Below are positions 23,843-31,428 of a stretch of DNA of 43,800 nt, one piece after another. The notes beneath the pieces are model-generated. The model searched no databases. It was not told the DNA's origin and saw only the letters and a program-made list of their open reading frames with translations. The stretch is from Phycisphaerae bacterium (GTDB taxonomy: Bacteria > Planctomycetota > Phycisphaerae > UBA1845): assembly GCA_030429365.1 (NCBI GenBank), contig JAUIEW010000009.1:1-43800 (forward strand). Reading direction: 5' to 3'. Position numbers and translations under genes: made by a program. The number at the start of each line of letters is the position of its first letter. Within the stretch, counting starts at the first letter, position 1.

Positions 23843-26524
23843 TTACATGCCCAATCGCCATTGCAACTGGCCGAAGTCTTCGGCGTCGACGTCGTCGTCT
23901 TCGTCCAGATCAAATGCGGCGCACGATGGATCAACGGGTCCGGCATCAGGTCCGGTCATGCAATCGCCGTATGCTTCAAAGTCTGTCAGATCCGCAACGT
24001 TGTCACCGTTGTAATCGCCCGGTACGCAAATTTGCTCGATGGAATCGATGTAGAGCGTGTGCGGACCGGCCCCACCCGTCGAGGCAATCGCGATGTGTTC
24101 CAGTGTCCCCATACCGGTCGCGCTCGACAACGCGCTGTCACCCGTCATTGCCAGCACCGGATCAATCTGCGGTTCAAATGTCAGCGTTTGCCACTGGCCC
24201 GGCGACGCATTCACCAGCACACCCTGCGGCGAACCGGAAACCGTGTTGGCCGCTCCGACCCATTCAATGGTCCCCGACGTTCCGCCATCCGAACCGATCG
24301 GACCGCTGGCCGAGGTTTCTCGCAGACCAACGCAAATCCGAACAGCCCCACTATCCAGCCGCACGCGGAGTCGAATTGGCCGAGCAAAATCAACCGTCGG
24401 GTTCGGCAGCGTCGCCACGTTCGACGTGGTCAAGCGCAACCACCGCTGGAGGTCGTTATCCACCCATTGCCATTCAACGCGGGAGACATTGCTACCCTCG
24501 AACGCAGTGACATCGGCTGTCACTTCAGCTTCGTTGGGCGAGGTCAGCAGATCGCTGCTCGTTGAGCCCGAGTACGTCGGCGGGCGGAACATCACGTCTG
24601 CCCCCGTGTTTGTCGGATAACCTTCAAACCCGGTGAGCAAAACCTTCTGGCAACCGCTGGGCCCTTCACCCAGCGCGACGTCGGTCATGTTCACCTCTCC
24701 CGCATTAACGGTAAGGCTGCCCACCACCACCGGTTCAAACCCGCTCTTGGTCACGGTGATCGAATACTGCCCCGGGGTGAGTTTCAAAAATGCATAGAAA
24801 CCGGTCCCATCCGACAACACCGATCGCGTTTCCGGTCCGGTCAGATCGATCGTGGCTTGATAGATGCGGTTGCCATAGATCGGATCGTTGGGCAGCGATG
24901 CGTCGGTGATCGTTCCCGCGAGGATGCCTTGCGTCGGTGTTTCCTTCCAGGGCATCAGCGGCGTGGATGCCGGCGCGGGATAGGCCTGCGCCTTCATCGA
25001 CGAGAAGAACGCCGCGTCGGTTGAACTACCGTCGTTCGTGGACTGATATTGGTATTGGCAGTGACCGTCGGCTCCCATCGACCGCACATCGAGGATCTGC
25101 GTCAGCGTGTTGGCCACCGTGTTGACGTAGCAACCTTGCCCGATGTACGCGTGCCGATCGCCCTTGTGCTCAATCGCGTACTGCGCCCAGTCGCGATACT
25201 GATCGGCGTGCGTGTTTTCGTTCTTGTAGTTCATCGGAAGCAGCGCATCGACGATGCCCTCTTCCATCCAGCCGCGCCAGTCCTGGAAGACATAGTTGTA
25301 CGTATCGCTGCCGGTGAAATTGTTGAGATTTCCCCAGGTAATACCATCCCCGGTCAGAACGACATGCGGCTTGGTGGCTTGGATGTGAACGTAAATCTTA
25401 CGGACGAGGTCGGTCACCTGATTGCGTCGCCACTGCCCCCACGCGCTCCACAACGGCGAAGCGGATGACGTCGGTGGAAGTTCTCCAAACTCATCGAAGA
25501 AGCGCTGCTCGCTGATCGGGTTGTAACCCCACTCCGATCCTTGATAGCGGATGTAGTCGAGATTGAAGCCATCGACGTCGTAGTTGTCGATGATGTCCAT
25601 CGCGACGGAAAGCACGTAATCCTGAACGGCAGGAATGCCCGGATCGAGATAGTAATTGTTGCCTTCCAGAACCGCGCCGGTGTTGTCAGTCATCAGCCAA
25701 TCGGGATGTTGCGCAAAAATGTGCGAACTCGGCGGTGATGGAAACAGCACGCTCCAGATGCGGTAGGTCACGATCCATGGATGCACTTCAATGTTGGCCG
25801 CGTGCGCCTTGGTGATCATGTCGGCCAGTGCGTCGTAGCCCGATGCGACGTTGGTCGCCTGCGGTTCATACGCCGAATCGTAGTAAGCATCGCCGGCTTT
25901 TCGCACCTCCGGAATGATGACGTTGTAGTTGTTGGCCGCGAGCGTGTTGATCATGTTCGTCGTTTGAGTGGGATTAAGGAAACCACTTCCCCACGAGTAC
26001 GCCCACATCGCCCGCCACTCACCCGCACCGCGAAACGACATCGCGTCCGCAACGATGATCTTGCCGGGCTCTGCCGCACTGGTCAGCGTGACCGATCCGC
26101 TCGTTCCTGCATCGAAAGTGAACGTGCCCAACACAAACCAGGTCGAACCGTTGATCTGTTGATTGACGACGACGTTGGTCGAACCGCCCGCATGACTGAC
26201 CGTGTACGTCGCATCGCTGGGACGCGACGTTCCGGTCGAGCGATACCACACCGCAACTTCGTAACTGCCCGTAGCCGGAATCTGCGGGCGCCATTCAGCC
26301 GTCGCCGGCGTCGCGTCGTCCGTACTCTTGTGGCGATAGTCGGTCAGCCACTGCCCCGTGGCATCGAACGTACTCCATGTGCCCGAAGGAATGCTGAATC
26401 CGTCGTGGGAGTTGTCGACGATGATGGTCTGAGCCTGTGCAGGCCCGCTGATCGCCATCACGGATGCCAAGAATAGGGCACACAACACCCAACGCGATCG
26501 ATCATGATTTAAGTGAGATTGCAA
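23843..26524 (-). CDS. GHL10-type glycoside hydrolase with golvesin-like and dockerin-like domains
   Basis: 893 residues from a TTG at 26524. Signal peptide cut after AQA (31). Residues about 33-165 are a golvesin C-terminal-like domain (IIVDNSHDGFSIPSGTW ... TATYTVSHAGGSTNVVVNQQ ... KIIVADAMSFRG). Residues about 170-500 are the GHL10/DUF187 barrel: MWAYSWGSGFLNPTQT, VIIPEVRKAGDAYYDS, IEVHPWIVTYRIW, VDGFNLDYIRYQGSEWG and VDALLPMNYKNENTH, where Asp and Glu of NLDYIRY and IPEVR are likely catalytic or close to it. Residues about 535-620 are a carboxypeptidase-regulatory-like fold (ILAGTITDASLPNDPIYG). The C-terminus, about 835-893, is a dockerin-like EF-hand pair (GDYNGDNVADLTDFEAYGDC, DLDEDDDVDAEDFGQLQ). 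The protein is secreted. Polysaccharide substrate unknown. Convergent with the amidase gene, 9 bp apart. Confidence 0.88.
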   Translation of the reverse strand: MQSHLNHDRSRWVLCALFLASVMAISGPAQAQTIIVDNSHDGFSIPSGTWSTFDATGQWLTDYRHKSTDDATPATAEWRPQIPATGSYEVAVWYRSTGTSRPSDATYTVSHAGGSTNVVVNQQINGSTWFVLGTFTFDAGTSGSVTLTSAAEPGKIIVADAMSFRGAGEWRAMWAYSWGSGFLNPTQTTNMINTLAANNYNVIIPEVRKAGDAYYDSAYEPQATNVASGYDALADMITKAHAANIEVHPWIVTYRIWSVLFPSPPSSHIFAQHPDWLMTDNTGAVLEGNNYYLDPGIPAVQDYVLSVAMDIIDNYDVDGFNLDYIRYQGSEWGYNPISEQRFFDEFGELPPTSSASPLWSAWGQWRRNQVTDLVRKIYVHIQATKPHVVLTGDGITWGNLNNFTGSDTYNYVFQDWRGWMEEGIVDALLPMNYKNENTHADQYRDWAQYAIEHKGDRHAYIGQGCYVNTVANTLTQILDVRSMGADGHCQYQYQSTNDGSSTDAAFFSSMKAQAYPAPASTPLMPWKETPTQGILAGTITDASLPNDPIYGNRIYQATIDLTGPETRSVLSDGTGFYAFLKLTPGQYSITVTKSGFEPVVVGSLTVNAGEVNMTDVALGEGPSGCQKVLLTGFEGYPTNTGADVMFRPPTYSGSTSSDLLTSPNEAEVTADVTAFEGSNVSRVEWQWVDNDLQRWLRLTTSNVATLPNPTVDFARPIRLRVRLDSGAVRICVGLRETSASGPIGSDGGTSGTIEWVGAANTVSGSPQGVLVNASPGQWQTLTFEPQIDPVLAMTGDSALSSATGMGTLEHIAIASTGGAGPHTLYIDSIEQICVPGDYNGDNVADLTDFEAYGDCMTGPDAGPVDPSCAAFDLDEDDDVDAEDFGQLQWRLGM

Positions 26525-26708
26525 CGGTCCCGCCCCCGCAGTTGTGGTTGATTGAAGAATCGGCTTCGACGTCGAAGCAAGCCGTCAACGCATTATACCG
26601 CTGTTAATTCGCAATTCCGAATCAAATCGCAGATTTGTGGCCGATGTCGCAAGCGACGATTCAGCCCGCGATCTGCGTTGGGGACCTATAACGGGTTTCG
26701 TGTGGATG
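26525..26708. other. Intergenic region, with a possible hairpin
   Basis: CGCAGAT (26628-26634) pairs with ATCTGCG (26671-26677), with an inner GTCGC-aa-GCGAC stem. It lies past the end of the sulfatase-like gene on its strand and may end that transcript. There is no T run, so I do not call it Rho-independent. Confidence 0.4.
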
Positions 26709-28601
26709 CTACGGCGACTCCCGCGAAGAGAGTTTCCGGGCATGTTGCAGGCTGTCCATGACCGAGTCGGCCAATCGATCGGGATCGATTTCAATGGCTT
26801 TTTCATACGCTGCGACGGCTTCGGCATATTTGTATTGGGCCATCAAGAGATCACCGCGTAGCGCCGGGATCGCCCCAAATCCGGGGTCGAGTCTCTCAGC
26901 CAGGTCGAGTCTTTCAGCGCATTCTTCGAATCGATGGGCGGCCATCAGCGCATGCGACAGATAGTAGAGCATTTCTGCAGTGGGGTTCCGTTTGCAGTAC
27001 GCTTCGAGCACATCGACGCGTTCGTTTTGACGGTCCATTCGCATCAGCGCTTCGGCGGCCATCAACGTCGGTGTGGTCCAGTCGCCGGCATCAACAATCA
27101 TTTCGTTCGCCAGTGCAAGTGCATCCTCGAATTGCTCGTCGGTCAGCAGGCGGACCACTTCCCCCATCGCGTTGACCTGGGCAATTCGCTCTTTGGGATC
27201 GGGCAACCAACCGCTCGTTGACGTCGCACTCCCACTTAAGTATCCCAGCGCTGTAAGTCGTCTGCGATCTTCAGGTGACAGTGGCGCGATGTTGGCGATC
27301 GCGACGTTGTCATCCGGCCAGCGTTCGATAAATCCTGCCAATTCATCTTGCAGCGCTTTAAGATTGCTCCCCCCTGCTCCGAAGAGATTGTTCAATTCAT
27401 CCGGGTCCTTCCGCAAATCGTAGAACTCCGCCTGAGGGGCGAGAATGAATTTGGCTTCGTGTGACCGGACGCCGCGCAGCGGGCTACAACCCAGGTTGAG
27501 CGGATACGCCGTCTCAATATAGATCACTCTGTTCGGAGTCTCGTCGACAACCAGTAGACTCCCTCCATCAATACCTTTCGGTCCTTCAAGACCAAGCAGG
27601 TCGCACATGGTGGGTAGAAAATCCACCGTACCAACCACGCGATCATCAACGCGAAATGAGCTTGAAAACAACTGCGGATTCGACAGGACAAATGCGGATC
27701 GAATGGTTGATTCGTAGATGAAGATGCCGTGCTGCTCTTCGTCGTGTTCCCCCAGCCCCTCACCGTGATCTGAGATGACGGCAATCAGCGTTTTGTCGCG
27801 ATCGCCTTGCGTGTCGATGGCTTTCAACAACCGACCGAACTCGCGATCCATGAATGCAATCTCAGCCGCGTATGGGCTCAGTTGCTTGGTACCGGTCGAA
27901 CGGAGCGGCGAATCGTACGGCGCGTGTGGGTCAAAGTAATGCACCCATAAAAAGTACGGCGACTTCTCCCCATCCTTTGAACGTTCGCGAAGCCAGTGTA
28001 CCGCAGACGCAGTGACATCATTGGCCCGTCGTTCATGCTCGAGCGAGGCGGGCCCCCGCTGCATGCGCCGGTCCGTCTCAAAGTCATACGTATCAAATCC
28101 CTGGTCGAGACCGAATCGGCGGTCCAGAACAAAACTCGATACGAACGCGCCGGTATCGTACCCCTTGTTTTTCAACGTTTCCGCCAAGGTGACGAACTTC
28201 GGCGCGAGTTTGTAACTGCCGTTGTCGCGCACCCCGGATGTCGGCGGATAGAGTCCAGTCATCATCGTCGTGTGCGACGCCAGCGTGGTTGATGCGCTGG
28301 TCACGGCGTCGTCGAATCGAACACCATGATCGAGAAGTGAATCGAGGTTTGGCGTCTGGGCATTGTCGCGCCCGTAAAGTCCGAGGTGATCGGGTCGCGT
28401 GGTATCCAGCGTAACCAAAACGACGTTGAATCCTGCCGCGTCACCCGATTTGACCACATTCCCAAGCGCGATCGGCTTGGTCGCGTCGTTGCTGCTTGAT
28501 CGTGATGTCCAAAGAACCGCACCTGCCGCAATGATGAGTACCGGTACAATCCAACCCCAAGGCGAACGCTTGTCATTGCGATGGGTCGATTCTTCGGTCA
28601 T
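26709..28601 (-). CDS. Sulfatase-fold protein with Thr nucleophile and C-terminal TPR repeats
   Basis: 630 residues from ATG 28601 with AGGA upstream; the longer frame to 28760 crosses a terminator and is not coding. One N-terminal membrane span (WGWIVPVLIIAAGAVLW, about 15-31) anchors the protein, with the catalytic part outside. Sulfatase/alkaline-phosphatase fold: VVLVTLDTTRPDHLGLYG, TPNLDSLLDHGVRFDDAV, TGLYPPTSGVRDNG, WVHYFDPHAPYD, AVISDHGEGLGEHDEEQHG. In sulfatases the nucleophile motif is C/S-x-P-x-R, where Cys becomes formylglycine. Here the spot is STTLASH with Thr106, so it is more likely a Thr-type hydrolase or transferase than a true sulfatase. Residues about 505-620 carry TPR repeats (PALRGDLLMAQYKYAEAVAAYEKAIEIDP), probably a protein-binding part. 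Confidence 0.88.
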   Translation of the reverse strand: MTEESTHRNDKRSPWGWIVPVLIIAAGAVLWTSRSSSNDATKPIALGNVVKSGDAAGFNVVLVTLDTTRPDHLGLYGRDNAQTPNLDSLLDHGVRFDDAVTSASTTLASHTTMMTGLYPPTSGVRDNGSYKLAPKFVTLAETLKNKGYDTGAFVSSFVLDRRFGLDQGFDTYDFETDRRMQRGPASLEHERRANDVTASAVHWLRERSKDGEKSPYFLWVHYFDPHAPYDSPLRSTGTKQLSPYAAEIAFMDREFGRLLKAIDTQGDRDKTLIAVISDHGEGLGEHDEEQHGIFIYESTIRSAFVLSNPQLFSSSFRVDDRVVGTVDFLPTMCDLLGLEGPKGIDGGSLLVVDETPNRVIYIETAYPLNLGCSPLRGVRSHEAKFILAPQAEFYDLRKDPDELNNLFGAGGSNLKALQDELAGFIERWPDDNVAIANIAPLSPEDRRRLTALGYLSGSATSTSGWLPDPKERIAQVNAMGEVVRLLTDEQFEDALALANEMIVDAGDWTTPTLMAAEALMRMDRQNERVDVLEAYCKRNPTAEMLYYLSHALMAAHRFEECAERLDLAERLDPGFGAIPALRGDLLMAQYKYAEAVAAYEKAIEIDPDRLADSVMDSLQHARKLSSRESP

Positions 28602-28706
28602 CGGGGATCCTGTCGAAAATTTCAGTTCATTGTTCTTACCACGCGACTGCGGATGTGCCAAGCGCGTGCTCGTCGGTTGGGCATCGTCAGCAATGCGACT
28701 GCAATA

Positions 28707-28740
28707 AAAAAAGGAGGCCGCCACTTGGGCGACCTCCTCT
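28707..28740 (-). terminator. Rho-independent terminator of the first PEP-CTERM gene
   Basis: On the minus strand AGGAGG-t-CGCC-CAAGT-GGCG-g-CCTCCT followed by seven T. It lies 50 nt past the stop of the PEP-CTERM gene, upstream of the sulfatase-like gene. Confidence 0.88.
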
Positions 28741-28789
28741 AGTTTTGAAACATGTGACAACGAGTGTCACCTGTCAATGCCAAGGCGAC

Positions 28790-29725
28790 TTAGCGATAAC
28801 GACGACGCACCAACATGATGCCGCCCAATGCGAGGAGGCCAAGGCTGGCCGGCTCGGGGACGTCGGTGACGACGATGTTATCGAAGTAAGCGGCTGCCCA
28901 CTGACCGGCGACGGAACCATAACGGTCGTAGTGGAACAACGAAATCGCACCGCTGAGCGGAACCGGGCTGCCGACATTCGTGTCGAGCGTTCCCAACCAC
29001 AGACCGTCGAGCTCGATGCGGATCGTACCGGCGGCTTCGTTGACGATCATGTCAACATGAGTCCAGTTCCAACCCGGAACGCCATCGCCCGTCAAACCGG
29101 TTGCGCCGGTCTGGGGTGGATCGAATGATGCCATATCAACTGAAGGCGAAATGCCCTGAAGAAGTGGATCGGCGTCGGTATTTGAGGTCAACGCGGGGTT
29201 GTACTGTCCGCTGGCGAGGAACTGCTCACCGGCATCTTTGTACATGCGGTAGTCGCGCGACGAACTTCCATCACCGACCAGCAGCAGGTGACCGCCCGAA
29301 CCTGTGCCCAGATCGCCCTGCTGGGTTACTCCGTCGTAGCCAACACCACCACCAGCATACTCGGTTGAACCGCCCGTGGTGCTGTCCCACTGAATCCACA
29401 CGTCATACGACAGCGTGTAGATGCCTGAGAAAGACTGGCCGGTGGCTGTCACCGTGACGCCACCTTCCACACCATCTACCGTGTTGGCGTCAAGTCGCAA
29501 ACCAACGGTGTCGCTTCCAGCGGTCGGAGCTGCCGGAATACCCGCAAGCGCGCCGTAGTCATAACCAAACGTGGCAGTATCGTCAGCGCTGAAGGCGTTG
29601 ACCGTCCATGCTGCGCCGCTGCTCATGTCGTCTGAAAACAGAACCGCGGCTGATGCTGGCGCTGCAACCATACCTGCGAACAGGCCAGCCGCCATCATCG
29701 CCCGTAACTTTGAACCGTTACCCAT
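28790..29725 (-). CDS. PEP-CTERM surface protein (lectin-like body)
   Basis: 311 residues from ATG 29725. GGAGGA lies 5 nt before it, so the frame open to 29848 is not used. Signal peptide MGNGSKLRAMMAAGLFAGMVAAPASA. The body is beta-rich (FSDDMSSGAAWTVNAFSADDTATFGYDY, GQSFSGIYTLSYDVWIQWD, VDMIVNEAAGTIRIELDGLWLGT, YFDNIVVTD), like a jelly-roll lectin or LamG fold. The C-terminal tail VPEPASLGLLALGG ... RRRYR is the PEP-CTERM signal: motif, membrane span and Arg cluster, recognised by an exosortase that cuts and hands the protein on to the surface. No exosortase gene is in the window. It is related in layout to the gene at 30144-31088 and shares that gene's promoter and leader. It may be a matrix or biofilm protein. 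Confidence 0.9.
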   Translation of the reverse strand: MGNGSKLRAMMAAGLFAGMVAAPASAAVLFSDDMSSGAAWTVNAFSADDTATFGYDYGALAGIPAAPTAGSDTVGLRLDANTVDGVEGGVTVTATGQSFSGIYTLSYDVWIQWDSTTGGSTEYAGGGVGYDGVTQQGDLGTGSGGHLLLVGDGSSSRDYRMYKDAGEQFLASGQYNPALTSNTDADPLLQGISPSVDMASFDPPQTGATGLTGDGVPGWNWTHVDMIVNEAAGTIRIELDGLWLGTLDTNVGSPVPLSGAISLFHYDRYGSVAGQWAAAYFDNIVVTDVPEPASLGLLALGGIMLVRRRYR

Positions 29726-29947
29726 TGTTCTCCTCCTAATCGTGAAGATCTTATGCTCCGAGAGCTGTTGCCTTGCATGAAAGACGTTTAGGAAATCATC
29801 AACAAACGAGCAGCGCAGCTTTCGCGCGCTCGATACGTTCAAACCCAATCTCGTCTCTCTCTCGTCGCATCGGGCAACGTTTCAGGTGCTCAAACCCAAA
29901 ACGACCCGCCAGCCGAGGATCGGCTGACACTTCTTCCCTGACATGCT
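29726..29947 (-). ncRNA. Putative structured 5'-UTR leader, copy A
   Basis: A leader of about 222 nt from the predicted transcript start to the ATG of the PEP-CTERM gene. Elements shared with copy B at 31089-31315: GACCCGCC (plus strand 29903-29910) next to a 7-bp stem (29910-29926); a long-range helix ATGC-NN-CGAGAG (29870-29859) with CTCTCG-NN-GCAT (29764-29753) closing a loop of 94 nt; and TTAGGAGGAGAA before the start. Coding density is absent, and I do not recognise a known riboswitch. Whether it senses something or only protects the mRNA is open. Confidence 0.6.
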
Positions 29948-29953
29948 CTGTCC

Positions 29954-29983
29954 AGTTTACGCGAATCAAATCAGCGAATTCAA
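29954..29983 (-). promoter_or_regulatory. Promoter of the first PEP-CTERM gene
   Basis: Minus strand TTGAAT (29983-29978), 18-nt spacer, TAAACT (29959-29954). The paralogous gene has the same boxes and the same spacing at 31351-31322, which makes the call much stronger than either alone. Confidence 0.7.
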
Positions 29984-30052
29984 GGAATATTGTTCTCGGA
30001 TCCGAATTTAACGCCCAATAATTCGTTCCGCCCCGCTGACACCACCAAAAAA

Positions 30053-30082
30053 GGCCACTTCCTCCATTTGAAGGAAGTGGCC
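30053..30082 (-). terminator. Rho-independent terminator of the second PEP-CTERM gene
   Basis: Perfect 10-bp arms GGCCACTTCC and GGAAGTGGCC (30053-30062 and 30073-30082), followed on the minus strand by six T. It lies 61 nt past the stop at 30144. Confidence 0.92.
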
Positions 30083-30143
30083 TGGGGAGACTTGCTTGAA
30101 ATTGCGGCTTGCAAATACCGCTAACGTGTTCTCCTACAACGCT

Positions 30144-31088
30144 TTAGCGACGACGACGCAGCATGGTCACGCCACCGAGGGCGAGAAGCGCCAAGCTTGC
30201 TGGCTCGGGCGTGACGACGATGTTGTCGATCAAGGTCACGTTGAGCAGGCTGTCGTTCGGGTCTGACGACGAGCTGTTGTTCGTGTCGTGGTGCCCGAAA
30301 AGGATGTTGCTTCCACCAAGGGTCACCGTACCCGTATCGACCGTGGCAATCACCAAGCCGTCGATTGACCAGGTTGCGATACCACCCGAAACGTCGATAA
30401 CCACGTCACGCCAGGCAAAAGCAATCTCGCCAGCGTCGGTCACACCAGTCTGACCGGGGAACGCCGTCACCTGGTCGCCAGGGGCCGAGTCGCCACCGAA
30501 ACCGGCGTAGTATGAATGGCTGCCGTTGCGGTTTCCGGTGCCTGCCGCTGCAAAAATCGGGTCGCCATCGACATAACCAGTGGTCGCCGCTGACGAATAA
30601 ACGCGATAGTCGACCGATGAGCCACCATCGAGCGTCACGCCGAACATCAGGCTGTCGTTGGGATTGCCCGGGACGACCGGAACATTGCCAGCCGTACCGA
30701 TACCCATCATCGAAAGCTGGGTCGTACCGCTTCCACCTGCCCCCAAAGGACCAACGTAGTTCTGCCACATCTGGAACGACACCGTGTAGTCGCCCGTGAA
30801 GCTTTGGCCATTCGGTGAAACGCTGAATCCGCCGAAGACGCCGTCCACGTTATTGGCGGTCATCTTCAGACCAGTGGTTGTGCCGCCACCTGCTGACGGA
30901 ACTCCGATCGCCGAATAGTCATAAAAGAAGTCGGCGAGGATGTCGGTGGTGCCACCGTCGTTGACGGTCCAGTTGGCCGTGTTATCGACGTCGAAGTTTT
31001 CTTCGTACAGGGCGCCAAAAGCAGTCGGTGCTGCCAACGCCATCACACCAGCGGCGAACAGCGACCGCGATTTTGAAACCTTACCCAT
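30144..31088 (-). CDS. PEP-CTERM surface protein (lectin-like body), paralog
   Basis: 314 residues from ATG 31088. GGAGG lies 6-7 nt upstream, so the earlier in-frame ATG at 31124 is not preferred. Signal peptide MGKVSKSRSLFAAGVMALAAPTAFG. Body: YEENFDVDNTANWTVNDGGTT, ADFFYDYSAIGVPSAGGGTTT, PNGQSFTGDYTVSFQMWQNYVG, DVVIDVSGGIATWSIDGLVIATVD, LIDNIVVTPEPASLALLALGG and RRRR at the end. The body closely resembles residues about 1245-1510 of the large protein at 33863-38629 (DNFDTDTSANWNI, GQSFGGDYVMRFDMWMNSVG). PEP-CTERM tail as in the neighbour. It is exported and then processed by an exosortase. It has the same promoter and leader as the gene at 28790-29725. Confidence 0.9.
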   Translation of the reverse strand: MGKVSKSRSLFAAGVMALAAPTAFGALYEENFDVDNTANWTVNDGGTTDILADFFYDYSAIGVPSAGGGTTTGLKMTANNVDGVFGGFSVSPNGQSFTGDYTVSFQMWQNYVGPLGAGGSGTTQLSMMGIGTAGNVPVVPGNPNDSLMFGVTLDGGSSVDYRVYSSAATTGYVDGDPIFAAAGTGNRNGSHSYYAGFGGDSAPGDQVTAFPGQTGVTDAGEIAFAWRDVVIDVSGGIATWSIDGLVIATVDTGTVTLGGSNILFGHHDTNNSSSSDPNDSLLNVTLIDNIVVTPEPASLALLALGGVTMLRRRR

Positions 31089-31315
31089 GATTCTCCTCCT
31101 AAAGTGATTGAATCTCGAATGCATCGAGAGCTAATGACCGTCCAAACAGACGCTTGAGCATAAACACAAATACAAGTGCAAAACGCAGCGCGTCTGCACT
31201 TGCCGATACCAACTCAACTCGTCTCTCTCTCGCTGCATCGGGTGGGTTTCAACGTGCGTCACACGTGCCCGACCCGCCAACCTCAAATCGGTTGGCAATT
31301 CTTCCTTGGGATGCA
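31089..31315 (-). ncRNA. Putative structured 5'-UTR leader, copy B
   Basis: A leader of about 227 nt. GACCCGCC (31271-31278) is shared with copy A. The stem next to it, GCCAACC/GGTTGGC (31276-31296), has other bases than in copy A but keeps seven pairs, a sign of compensatory change. The long-range helix ATGC-AG-CGAGAG (31238-31227) with CTCTCG-AT-GCAT (31130-31119) closes 96 nt, nearly the same distance as in A. Inside lies an extra hairpin, AAGTGCA...TGCACTT. The ribosome binding site TAGGAGGAGAA is also shared. Confidence 0.6.
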
Positions 31316-31321
31316 CTCAAC

Positions 31322-31351
31322 AGTCTATGCATTTGGATTTGGCCGATTCAA
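31322..31351 (-). promoter_or_regulatory. Promoter of the second PEP-CTERM gene
   Basis: Minus strand TTGAAT (31351-31346), 18-nt spacer, TAGACT (31327-31322). Same boxes and spacing as at 29983-29954. Confidence 0.7.
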
Positions 31352-31428
31352 GAGTTATTGTTCGGAAATCTGAATTTATTAGGACGCAGAAACCAGCACG
31401 GATTTTCCTGCCGAACCGATTCCCATTC

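Noticed and set aside
29726-31315. Cyclic-di-GMP riboswitch in the PEP-CTERM leaders
   Set aside because: A GACGCA-like piece is present in copy B only, and the other conserved pieces of that riboswitch class are missing, so I call the leaders unknown.
29726-31351. Sigma54 control of the PEP-CTERM genes, as in some proteobacteria
   Set aside because: No GG-N10-GC pair of the -24/-12 type is placed alike in both leaders, while a shared -35/-10 pair is present.
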